Of a stretch of 13,733 nucleotides of DNA, positions 7,410-13,302 are shown in pieces. The notes under the pieces were generated by a model. The model saw nothing but the letters and a program-made list of their open reading frames with translations. It had not been told where the DNA came from and searched no databases. Position 1 is the stretch's first letter. Each line of letters opens with the position of its first letter. Both the position numbers and the translations under genes were made by a program. Origin of the DNA: Bacteroidales bacterium UBA6340 (GTDB lineage Bacteria; Bacteroidota; Bacteroidia; Bacteroidales; Paludibacteraceae); assembly GCA_002440265.1 (NCBI GenBank), contig DJSG01000014.1, positions 7,509-21,241 of the forward strand, written 5' to 3'.

Positions 7410-7439
7410 AGCCCCTCCTTTGGAGGGGTTGGGGAGGTC
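7410..7439 (-). repeat. 30-base palindromic repeat, inverted pair (3' copy)
   Basis: An exact reverse complement of 8398-8427 over all 30 bases. It contains the hairpin CCCCTCC (7412-7418), TTT, GGAGGGG (7422-7428), then TTGGGGAGGTC. It begins one base after the stop codon of the prenyl synthase gene, so it lies in the 3' untranslated part of that message. The hairpin has no U-tract, so it is not a textbook terminator. The rest of the 7280-7440 gap holds no gene. Confidence 0.85.
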
Positions 7440-7440
7440 T

Positions 7441-8391
7441 CTATTTTCTCCTTTTAATCAGTTTTTCTGCTAAGGTGCGGAGGGCTTGTGTGGCGTTGTT
7501 TGAGGGGAGGTCTTGCAGGCAGTCCAATGCCTTTCGGGTGTATTGCTCCACCACTTCTTCGCAGACTTGGCGTATGCCAAGGCGGTTGTACAACCCTGTG
7601 ACAGCCAGAATCTTGTCTTCTTTGGGTGCATGTACGGCATGCAGCCAGTGCTCGAGTTCCAAGCGTGTGGAGGGGTCTGCTGTGTGCAGTGCGGTGAGTA
7701 GTACATAGGTCTTCTTGTTGCATGTGATGTCGCCACCTATCGCCTTGCCGAAAGTGGCGGGGTCTCCCCAGCAGTCAAGGATGTCGTCCTGTATCTGAAA
7801 TGCCAATCCGAGGTTGATACCATACTGATACAGAGCGTCTTGCGCCTGCGCATCAGCCCCTGCGATGTATGCCCCTATCTGCAGGGCAGTGGCAAGCAGG
7901 ACGGAGGTCTTGCGGCGAATCATCATGAGGTAGTCGTCGATAGTGGTGTCCTGTTTGGCTTCAAAATCCACGTCGTACTGCTGTCCTTCGCATATCTCCG
8001 TGCCCATCTTGTTGAAGAGCCGCAGTACTTCGGGCAACTTGTCAGCGGGGACGCGGGATAACAATTTGTATGCTTCGATGAGCATCTGGTCGCCGGAGAG
8101 TATGGCGGTGTTGTCGTTCCAACGTACATGCACTGTTGGTCGTCCGCGACGTACATCGGCACGGTCCATGACATCGTCATGGAGTAGGGTGAAGTTGTGG
8201 AAGACTTCCAACGCCAAGGCTGCGGGAAGCACATCTTCGTCTTTGCCTCCGAATGCCTCGGAGGCGAGTATTGCCAACTGCGGGCGCAGGCGTTTGCCTC
8301 CGCTTTCCAAGGTGTATCCGATAGGTTCGTAGAGCCCACGGGGTTCGCGGTTCCAATCAAGTTTGGCTATTTCTTGTTCTATATTTACCAT
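7441..8391 (-). CDS. Short-chain polyprenyl (FPP/GGPP) diphosphate synthase
   Basis: Cytoplasmic trans-prenyltransferase that probably makes farnesyl or geranylgeranyl diphosphate, primer for longer chains such as those of the quinone and the peptidoglycan lipid carrier. It has 316 residues: GGKRLRP at 31-37, first Asp-rich motif DDVMD at 72-76 within FTLLHDDVMDRADVRRG, second motif DDILD at 202-206 in QIQDDILD, then GGDI at 219-222. Phe67, five positions before the first motif, is the bulky residue typical of short-chain enzymes, unlike Ala80 in the paralogue at 3506-4498. The start is ATG at 8391; the longer frame to 8430 would be translated from the repeat. It follows ddl by 43 bases, so it is probably cotranscribed. 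A GGGGAGG at the edge of the upstream repeat lies at Shine-Dalgarno distance. Confidence 0.92.
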   Translation of the reverse strand: MVNIEQEIAKLDWNREPRGLYEPIGYTLESGGKRLRPQLAILASEAFGGKDEDVLPAALALEVFHNFTLLHDDVMDRADVRRGRPTVHVRWNDNTAILSGDQMLIEAYKLLSRVPADKLPEVLRLFNKMGTEICEGQQYDVDFEAKQDTTIDDYLMMIRRKTSVLLATALQIGAYIAGADAQAQDALYQYGINLGLAFQIQDDILDCWGDPATFGKAIGGDITCNKKTYVLLTALHTADPSTRLELEHWLHAVHAPKEDKILAVTGLYNRLGIRQVCEEVVEQYTRKALDCLQDLPSNNATQALRTLAEKLIKRRK

Positions 8392-8397
8392 AATAAA

Positions 8398-8427
8398 GAC
8401 CTCCCCAACCCCTCCAAAGGAGGGGCT
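8398..8427 (+). repeat. 30-base palindromic repeat, inverted pair (5' copy)
   Basis: An exact inverted copy of 7410-7439. The hairpin is CCCCTCC (8409-8415), AAA, GGAGGGG (8419-8425). It fills most of the gap between the ddl stop (8435) and the prenyl synthase start (8391). On the minus-strand message its end reads GGGGAGGTC followed by TTTATT and the ATG, so the repeat may supply the ribosome-binding site. Confidence 0.85.
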
Positions 8428-8434
8428 CAATTAA

Positions 8435-9463
8435 TTAGTGATTAACTATTGCGTTTTCGATGATGTCTGTGAGGACATCTTTCATCTCCAAGCCTGCGGC
8501 ACGCACTTGTTGCGGGATAAACGATGTGGGGGTCATGCCTGGGGTTGTGTTGATTTCCAACAGGTTAATCGTCCAACCTTCTGTCAGTATGTAGTCCACC
8601 CTGATAATACCATTGCAGCCTAAGATGTCGTAGATATGGAGGGTCAGTGCCTGTACGCGGTCGCGCACCTCGTCGGGAATGCGTGCGGGCGTTATCTCGT
8701 CCACAGCCCCGTTGTACTTGGCATCGTAGTCAAAGAACTCGTGTTTGGTTACTACCTCCGTGATAGGGAATGCCACTGCCTTGCCGTGCGTCTTGTATGC
8801 TCCGCAAGTTATCTCGACACCTTTCATAAATGCCTCACAGATAACCTCGTTGCCTTCGCGGTATGCCTTTTCAATGGCTGGGGACACCTCTTGCAGCGTC
8901 TTGACTTTGGTTACGCCAAAGGAGGAGCCTCCCACGTTGCTCTTGATGAAGCATGGCAGCCCTATCTTCGCCACAATCTCTTCATCTGCAGGGCGTTGCA
9001 TGTTCCGGCGCAGGAGAATGCTGGGGGATATGCGTACGCCGAAGTCCTGCAGGTAGTGGTTGCAGGCGTACTTGTTGAAAGTCAGGGCTGCCGCCAAGAC
9101 ATTGCAGCACGAATAGGGCACGTGCATCATCTCCAAGTAGCCCTGCAGCAGTCCGTTCTCGCCCGGTGTGCCATGGATGGTGATGTAAGCGAAGTCGAAA
9201 CGTATCTTTTCCCCATTGTGGAGGAAGGAGAAGTCGTTCTTGTCCACCGGCACCCATTTGGCGTTTGTATTATCACGCAATATGCTGTCGTCCACATTAT
9301 TGTCGTCCAATGCTTCCCAGTTGCTGCCCTGAATGGTGACAATGGTAGCGTTGTATTGCTCTTTGTCTATCCACGAGTAGATGCCTGCGGCACTGCGGAG
9401 TGAAACATCGTGTTCGCTGCTGTCTCCGCCACAAACTATGGCTATATGCTTCTTATTGCTCAT
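8435..9463 (-). CDS. ddl: D-alanine--D-alanine ligase
   Basis: ATP-grasp ligase that makes the D-Ala-D-Ala dipeptide for peptidoglycan precursors in the cytoplasm. It has 342 residues. Features are CGGDSSEHDVSLRSA at 11-25 (the family GG.S.EH.VS motif), IHGTPGENGLLQGYLEMM at 96-113, the Gly-rich ATP loop GGSSFGV at 178-184, the omega-loop DYDAKYNG at 245-252 with the Tyr expected of D-Ala-D-Ala rather than D-Ala-D-Lac enzymes, and the metal/substrate motif EINTTPGMT at 303-311. The N-terminus MSNKKHIAIVCGG is typical. The ATG lies about 20 bases behind a good promoter (9489-9520). It is the first gene of a minus-strand group with the short-chain prenyl synthase, which fits joint supply of cell-wall precursors and lipid carrier. 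Confidence 0.97.
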   Translation of the reverse strand: MSNKKHIAIVCGGDSSEHDVSLRSAAGIYSWIDKEQYNATIVTIQGSNWEALDDNNVDDSILRDNTNAKWVPVDKNDFSFLHNGEKIRFDFAYITIHGTPGENGLLQGYLEMMHVPYSCCNVLAAALTFNKYACNHYLQDFGVRISPSILLRRNMQRPADEEIVAKIGLPCFIKSNVGGSSFGVTKVKTLQEVSPAIEKAYREGNEVICEAFMKGVEITCGAYKTHGKAVAFPITEVVTKHEFFDYDAKYNGAVDEITPARIPDEVRDRVQALTLHIYDILGCNGIIRVDYILTEGWTINLLEINTTPGMTPTSFIPQQVRAAGLEMKDVLTDIIENAIVNH

Positions 9464-9488
9464 TTTTATATGAATCTAAAACAACCCG

Positions 9489-9520
9489 CAAATTTACTAC
9501 TTTTTTTGCATACTGCCAAA
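9489..9520 (-). promoter_or_regulatory. Minus-strand promoter of ddl
   Basis: On the minus strand TTTG (9520-9517) and TAAATTTG (9496-9489) match the Bacteroidota -33 and -7 elements with a 20-base spacer. Transcription would start near 9484, about 20 bases before the ddl ATG. The site argues against a small minus-strand reading frame at 9466-9738 being a gene. Confidence 0.75.
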
Positions 9521-9839
9521 AACTTTTGCGTTAACCATATATTCCGAGTGAGAAGAGGCGGAATTGTGGCGTAAAATCCGGTTTCAAAACGGAGGTTTGG
9601 TGTGTGGTATAATTTTAACAATTGCAAGATTCTATCCGTGTGATTACTCGTTGTTCTCTCGGAGTTCACTCGGGATTCTCTCGGTGAAAGTGCGTGCTTA
9701 TAATAATTTATAATTGAGAGGTTCACGGCAAGCAGCAATGGTATGGCAGGCTAATGGTATGAAATGAGACTTATTGTTTAGGACTGTCCCGAACGTCATT
9801 GCTATTTGGCGCGCTTGTTATGAAAAATACTTACGCCCC
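9521..9839. other. Intergenic region between ddl and metK promoters
   Basis: About 320 bases with no convincing gene. It is richer in A+T than its neighbours, has stop codons in most frames, and shows no homology I recognise in translation. It holds a cluster of 11-base repeats (9644-9684), an inverted relative of that repeat unit (9544-9554), and a direct repeat AATGGTATG at 9737-9745 and 9753-9761 with period 16. An AT-rich stretch at 9690-9715 could melt easily but matches no promoter pattern. Confidence 0.6.
9644..9684. repeat. 11-base direct repeats upstream of metK
   Basis: TTCTCTCGG (9654-9662), TTCACTCGG (9665-9673) and TTCTCTCGG (9676-9684) recur with a period of exactly 11 bases, preceded by a shorter relative, TTACTCG, at 9644-9650. 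An inverted relative, CCGAGTGAGAA, stands at 9544-9554. Units on one helical face are typical of cooperative protein binding. A short minisatellite is the plain alternative. Confidence 0.55.
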
Positions 9840-9870
9840 TTGCATATATGCACGGAATGTAGTATCTTTG
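9840..9870 (+). promoter_or_regulatory. Promoter of the metK operon
   Basis: TTG at 9840-9842 and TATCTTTG at 9863-9870 match the Bacteroidota -33 and -7 elements, with a spacer of exactly 20 bases. Transcription would start near 9875. This gives a leader of about 125 bases before the metK ATG, long enough for the riboswitch and terminator described below. Confidence 0.8.
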
Positions 9871-9897
9871 CAGGCTTTTTGAAAAGAAAGCGCGTAT

Positions 9898-9969
9898 TGG
9901 GGATGGATTTGACTGCTTGCAACCCCGTAACAAAATGCTAAAACTTGTGCCGCAAGTCCCAAACAGTCA
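9898..9969 (+). promoter_or_regulatory. SAM-II-type riboswitch in metK leader
   Basis: The leader matches the SAM-II (metA motif) S-adenosylmethionine aptamer. P1 is GGGG 9899-9902 with CCCC 9923-9926, plus a U-G pair. L1 carries GAUUUG (9906-9911). P2a pairs UUGCA (9917-9921) with UGC-UAA (9936-9941), leaving U9939 bulged. P2b can form between UGACUG (9910-9915) and CAGUCA (9964-9969). Residues equivalent to the ligand-contacting U11, U21 and U44 of the known SAM-II structure are U9909, U9918 and U9939. About 20 bases are inserted between the P2a and P2b 3' strands, where standard SAM-II has almost none. They can form a small hairpin (ACUUG 9943-9947 with CAAGU 9953-9957) or feed the terminator at 9949-9988. 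The gene served makes SAM, so feedback repression is expected. Confidence 0.85.
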
Positions 9970-9988
9970 CTTGTGGCTTGTTTTTTAT
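9949..9988 (+). terminator. Probable intrinsic terminator in metK leader
   Basis: GCCGCAAGU (9949-9957) pairs with ACUUGUGGC (9969-9977) as a 9-base stem with one G-U pair and an 11-base loop. It is followed by UUGUUUUUUAU (9978-9988). The structure ends 12 bases before the metK ATG, in the position expected for attenuation. The loop holds CAGUC (9964-9968), which is the 3' strand of the riboswitch P2b helix. Weaker points are the moderate stem and a G in the U-tract. Confidence 0.65.
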
Positions 9989-9999
9989 CTAAACAACAG

Positions 10000-11247
10000 A
10001 TGAACTATCTATTTACTTCGGAGAGTGTCAGCGAAGGGCACCCCGACAAAGTGGCAGACCAAATCTCGGATGCCGTATTGGACAACTTTCTGGCACAGGA
10101 TGCCGACTCGCACGTGGCGTGTGAGACACTCGTCACCACCGGTCAGGTGGTAGTCGCCGGCGAGGTGACAAGCAATGGGTATGTGGATGTGCAACATATT
10201 GTGCGTGAGACGATTAAGCATATCGGCTACACCAAATCCGAGTACAAATTCGAGGCGGAGAGTTGTGGTATCCTGACGGCATTGCATGAGCAGAGTCCCG
10301 ACATCGCGCGCGGTGTGAACGGGCGCGGTACGGAGAACGAAGGCGAACAGGGTGCCGGCGACCAGGGTATGATGTTCGGCTACGCCACCAACGAGACTGA
10401 CAACTATATGCCGCTGACCCTTGACCTTGCGCATACCTTGGTATATGCGCTCGCGCGCGTGCGCAAAGAGGGCAAGGAGATGCAGTACCTGCGTCCCGAC
10501 AGCAAGAGTCAGGTGACCATTGAGTACAACGAACAGGGTGAGCCGCTGCGCATTGACACTATTGTGGTCAGCACGCAGCACGATGAGGACGTGTCGCAAA
10601 CCCAAATACGTGACGACATACGCCGTGTGCTGCTGCCCTTGGTGGCTAAGCGTGATGCACGCTATGCCCGTCTGTTGGAGGGCGACTACAAGTTGCTGGT
10701 GAACCCTACGGGTATGTTCGTGATTGGCGGACCTGCAGGCGACACGGGCTTGACGGGACGCAAAATCATCGTGGATACCTACGGCGGACGCGGTGCACAC
10801 GGTGGAGGTGCTTTCTCGGGCAAAGACCCGTCGAAGGTGGACAGGTCGGCGGCTTATGCGGCACGCTGGATTGCCAAGAACATGGTGGCTGCGGGAGTGG
10901 CACGCGAGATGCTGGTGCAGGTCAGTTATGCCATCGGTGTGGCAAAGCCCGTCAGCCTGTATGTGAACACCTACGGCACGGGCAAAGTGGGCAAGAGCGA
11001 CGCCGAGATAGCACAGGTAATCAGTGAGTTGTTCGACCTGCGTCCGCAAGCCATCATTGAAGCCCTCAAACTCAAACAGCCGATGTACGAAGAGACTGCC
11101 CGCTACGGACATGTAGGGCGTACCAATGAGGTGGTGACCAAGACCTTTATTGATGGCAACGGGCACCCGTTCACACGCGAAGTGGAATTGTTTACGTGGG
11201 AGAAACCGGACATGGTGGACGCCATACGCAAAGCCTTCGGGCTCTAA
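10000..11247 (+). CDS. metK: S-adenosylmethionine synthetase
   Basis: Makes S-adenosylmethionine from methionine and ATP in the cytoplasm. The 415-residue length fits the Bacteroidota form. Motifs are FTSESVSEGHPDKVADQISD at 5-24 (His14 of the ATP/triphosphate site, Asp16 metal), the loop GRGTENEGEQGAGDQGMMFGYA at 108-129 with the family hexapeptide GAGDQG, and the P-loop-like GGGAFSGKDPSKVDRS at 268-283. The ATG at 10000 is chosen because MNYLFTSESVSEGHPDK is the normal N-terminus. An upstream in-frame GTG at 9973 lies inside the terminator stem. No Shine-Dalgarno is visible, as is common in this phylum. Its leader carries a SAM-II-like aptamer and terminator, so SAM feedback is inferred. 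lspA follows after 28 bases. Confidence 0.98.
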   Translation: MNYLFTSESVSEGHPDKVADQISDAVLDNFLAQDADSHVACETLVTTGQVVVAGEVTSNGYVDVQHIVRETIKHIGYTKSEYKFEAESCGILTALHEQSPDIARGVNGRGTENEGEQGAGDQGMMFGYATNETDNYMPLTLDLAHTLVYALARVRKEGKEMQYLRPDSKSQVTIEYNEQGEPLRIDTIVVSTQHDEDVSQTQIRDDIRRVLLPLVAKRDARYARLLEGDYKLLVNPTGMFVIGGPAGDTGLTGRKIIVDTYGGRGAHGGGAFSGKDPSKVDRSAAYAARWIAKNMVAAGVAREMLVQVSYAIGVAKPVSLYVNTYGTGKVGKSDAEIAQVISELFDLRPQAIIEALKLKQPMYEETARYGHVGRTNEVVTKTFIDGNGHPFTREVELFTWEKPDMVDAIRKAFGL

Positions 11248-11275
11248 TCCCTACTCTCTAACCCCTAAATCAGGT

Positions 11276-11848
11276 ATGACAAAAGCACAACAATCGTGGT
11301 TGGTGACGGGCATTGTGGTACTCGCTGTGGCGTTGGACCAGTGCCTGAAAGTGTATATCAAGACGCACTTTGACTTGGGCGAGGCGCATGAAATCACTTC
11401 GTGGTTCTGGATATGCTTCGTGGAGAACAACGGTATGGCGTTTGGCATCGAGTGGTTCAGCAAGTTGCTGCTCACGCTCTTCCGCATCGTGGCGGTCGGG
11501 CTGCTGGGGTGGTATATGCACATACTGATTCACAAACAGCACGCACGTACCTCGTATATCGCTATGATTGCGCTGGTAACCGCGGGTGCTCTCGGCAACA
11601 TCATTGATTGTGTGGCATACGGTAAGATATTCGGATACGCAGGTTGGTTCTACGGGAAAGTGGTGGATATGCTGTACTTCCCGCTTATTACCAACAGCGC
11701 AGGGGAGTGTATATTCTTCCGGCCGGTGTTCAATCTCGCGGACTCGTGTATCACTGTGGCGGTCATACTGATAATACTGTTCTTCCGCAAAGACCTTGAC
11801 CAGAGTCTGAGCGGCTTGTCCAAACGCAAACAAGAGCCTGAGGAATGA
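11276..11848 (+). CDS. lspA: Lipoprotein signal peptidase (signal peptidase II)
   Basis: Inner-membrane aspartyl protease that removes signal peptides from diacylglyceryl-modified prolipoproteins. It has 190 residues with four hydrophobic segments near 8-27, 62-86, 93-112 and 149-170. Conserved features are ALDQ at 19-22, VENNGMAFG at 49-57, GNIID at 107-111 (catalytic Asp111), and VFNLAD at 151-156 (catalytic Asp156). The insert between the two Asp motifs (GKVVDMLYFPL) is typical of Bacteroidota LspA. The frame is open back to 11150 inside metK, but the ATG at 11276 gives the standard start. It lies 28 bases behind metK with no promoter or terminator between, and its stop overlaps the next ATG. 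The window itself encodes at least three predicted LspA substrates. Confidence 0.96.
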   Translation: MTKAQQSWLVTGIVVLAVALDQCLKVYIKTHFDLGEAHEITSWFWICFVENNGMAFGIEWFSKLLLTLFRIVAVGLLGWYMHILIHKQHARTSYIAMIALVTAGALGNIIDCVAYGKIFGYAGWFYGKVVDMLYFPLITNSAGECIFFRPVFNLADSCITVAVILIILFFRKDLDQSLSGLSKRKQEPEE

Positions 11849-12393
11849 GCCGTTCACCGCAATATCTGCTTTTCATGGCTATGACGATATGCCTGTTGGG
11901 GATGGCAAGTTGCCGTCCCCGCGGCGTGTTGTCGCCGCATGAGATGCGGGATGTGGTGTACGACTTGCACCGCGCAGACGGTGCCATACAGGTGGCAGGC
12001 TACAACTACTCGCACGATGAAGAACTGGCTGCGTGCTACAAGTCTGTGCTTGACAAGCACGGTATCACACAGGCACAGTTTGATTCTTCGCTGGTATGGT
12101 ACACGGATAACCCGCAACGGTTCAACAAGATATACCCCAAAGTCGTAGCCCGCTTGGAGGCAGACCTGCAGGCGGAACAGGACTTGCGTGATACAAGCCG
12201 CCCGACCACTACTTTATCTCCGATAGAGGATATAGAGGAACTTCCAGATATTCCGCAAAAGCCTGTAGAACAACTACTTCGAGAGAATATCCATGGTTTG
12301 GACAACCCATGGACGATATGGGAGCCTGATACGTTCCTTCAAACGGACATCTATATATTTGGCTGCGATAGCACTGTGTTAACAATGCAGTAA
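11845..12393 (+). CDS. DUF4296 family lipoprotein
   Basis: A 182-residue predicted lipoprotein. The signal peptide is residues 1-22 with Cys23 in GMASC; the -3 position is Met rather than the usual Leu. The DUF4296 domain spans about 27-108, with VLSPHEMRDVVYDLHRAD early and KHGITQAQFDSSLVWYTDNP near 71-90. The C-terminal third is acidic, low in complexity (RPTTTLSPIEDIEELPD) and probably disordered. Function is unknown. In many Bacteroidota I recall this family directly following lspA, as here, where ATGA overlaps the lspA stop by 4 bases and implies coupled translation. Its last 15 bases overlap the convergent glycosyltransferase gene. Confidence 0.85.
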   Translation: MSRSPQYLLFMAMTICLLGMASCRPRGVLSPHEMRDVVYDLHRADGAIQVAGYNYSHDEELAACYKSVLDKHGITQAQFDSSLVWYTDNPQRFNKIYPKVVARLEADLQAEQDLRDTSRPTTTLSPIEDIEELPDIPQKPVEQLLRENIHGLDNPWTIWEPDTFLQTDIYIFGCDSTVLTMQ

Positions 12394-13284
12394 TTCCGCT
12401 GTTACGTTGCGGCGGAAGAGGATGAGTTTATAGCCTTTGGCGGGGTGCCCTTGCAGAGTGTAGCCGCAAAACAAGACGATAGTTCCCATCCATTTGACGG
12501 CTTCACTGAATAGTCGTTTGACGTATTTGGTGCGTGATACAGCCAAAGTGCGTTGGCGTTCACTGATACCTATCTGACGTGTGAGTTTGTCGAAATACGG
12601 TTTCTCCAGTTTGACTTGCGGAATAATATGGTGGAGTACGGGAGTGGGCAGATAGACAATAGCCATATCCAATGCCCTCATCTTGTCGAAGATATCTTTC
12701 TCTTCCGACCCCATCAGTCCGTTGCCTTTGCGCCCCAAGGCAGTATTGAACAGTCCTATTTTATCAAATACCTCTTTGCGGTAGGCGGCATTGCCTCCTC
12801 CCGGGAAACGTTCTTTAGGAAACGGCTTGACCTGATTGCCATAGTTGAGCCAACCGGTCAGAAGTGCTTTGGTGTATGGGGTCATCCATGCGGGGGCTAC
12901 CGTGTTCTCGTACAGCGGTTCGATAGGTCCTCCCGCCGCCATGGTATCGGGGTGGGTGGCAAAATGCTCTGCGTATGCACGCAGATAATTTGCATCTACC
13001 AATGCGTCATCGTCCACATAGACGAGGATGTCGCCCTTTGCTTCTTTGATGCCACGGTTGCGAGCGGCGGAAAGTCCCTGCTCGGTTTCTATGACATAAT
13101 GGAAAGATATATCGGGGTGTTGCAGGGCAAAAGTATCGCAGATGCCGCGGGTGTGGTCGGTACAGTTGTTGTCCACCAGCACAATCTCGTAGTCCGACTT
13201 TGGTAAATCGTTCTTTGCCAAAGCCAAAAGCAGGTTGCCGATGTACTTCTCGCGGTTGTATGTGCAGATGATAACGGTCAGCAT
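12379..13284 (-). CDS. Family 2 glycosyltransferase
   Basis: A 301-residue GT-A fold glycosyltransferase that probably adds a sugar during surface polysaccharide or O-antigen synthesis at the cytoplasmic face. Motifs are the nucleotide-binding ICTYNREKY at 6-14, VDNNCTDHT at 37-45, GLSAARNRGI at 70-79, the metal-binding DDD at 91-93 (VYVDDDAL), then FPGGGNAAYRKEVFDKIG at about 155-172 and GSEEKDIFDKM at about 184-198, where an acidic residue acts as base. A hydrophobic stretch near 265-276 could associate with the membrane. It lies 18 bases downstream of glf on the same strand, so a galactofuranose-containing glycan is a reasonable guess, but the sugar specificity cannot be read from sequence. 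Confidence 0.9.
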   Translation of the reverse strand: MLTVIICTYNREKYIGNLLLALAKNDLPKSDYEIVLVDNNCTDHTRGICDTFALQHPDISFHYVIETEQGLSAARNRGIKEAKGDILVYVDDDALVDANYLRAYAEHFATHPDTMAAGGPIEPLYENTVAPAWMTPYTKALLTGWLNYGNQVKPFPKERFPGGGNAAYRKEVFDKIGLFNTALGRKGNGLMGSEEKDIFDKMRALDMAIVYLPTPVLHHIIPQVKLEKPYFDKLTRQIGISERQRTLAVSRTKYVKRLFSEAVKWMGTIVLFCGYTLQGHPAKGYKLILFRRNVTAELLHC

Positions 13285-13302
13285 TGGTATGTATTGGAAT
13301 GA

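Noticed and set aside
7412..7428. Intrinsic terminator after the prenyl synthase
   Set aside because: The stem is strong but no U-tract follows on the minus-strand transcript, so I list it only as a repeat.
7295..8427. The three similar palindromes as a CRISPR array or insertion-sequence ends
   Set aside because: Spacing is irregular with a gene between copies, orientation is mixed, and no cas or transposase gene is present.
8392..8430. Upstream start for the short-chain prenyl synthase
   Set aside because: The extra 13 residues are translated from the palindromic repeat and are absent from the family.
9466..9738. A 90-codon minus-strand frame upstream of ddl
   Set aside because: It would cover the ddl promoter, contains the 11-base repeats, has unnatural composition and resembles no family I know.
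9899..9930. Resemblance of the metK leader to the 5' end of tmRNA (GGGG... GGATTTGAC)
   Set aside because: No tag frame or matching tRNA-like 3' end; the SAM-II core explains the bases much better.
9973..9999. Upstream GTG start for metK
   Set aside because: It lies within the terminator stem and adds nine residues not seen in MetK; ATG at 10000 gives the normal N-terminus.
10009..11166. A 385-codon open frame antisense to metK
   Set aside because: It mirrors metK codon structure, has no family motifs and no start signal; a shadow of a GC-biased gene.
11150..11275. Upstream start for lspA inside metK
   Set aside because: The 42 extra residues are out-of-frame metK sequence; LspA begins just before its first membrane segment.
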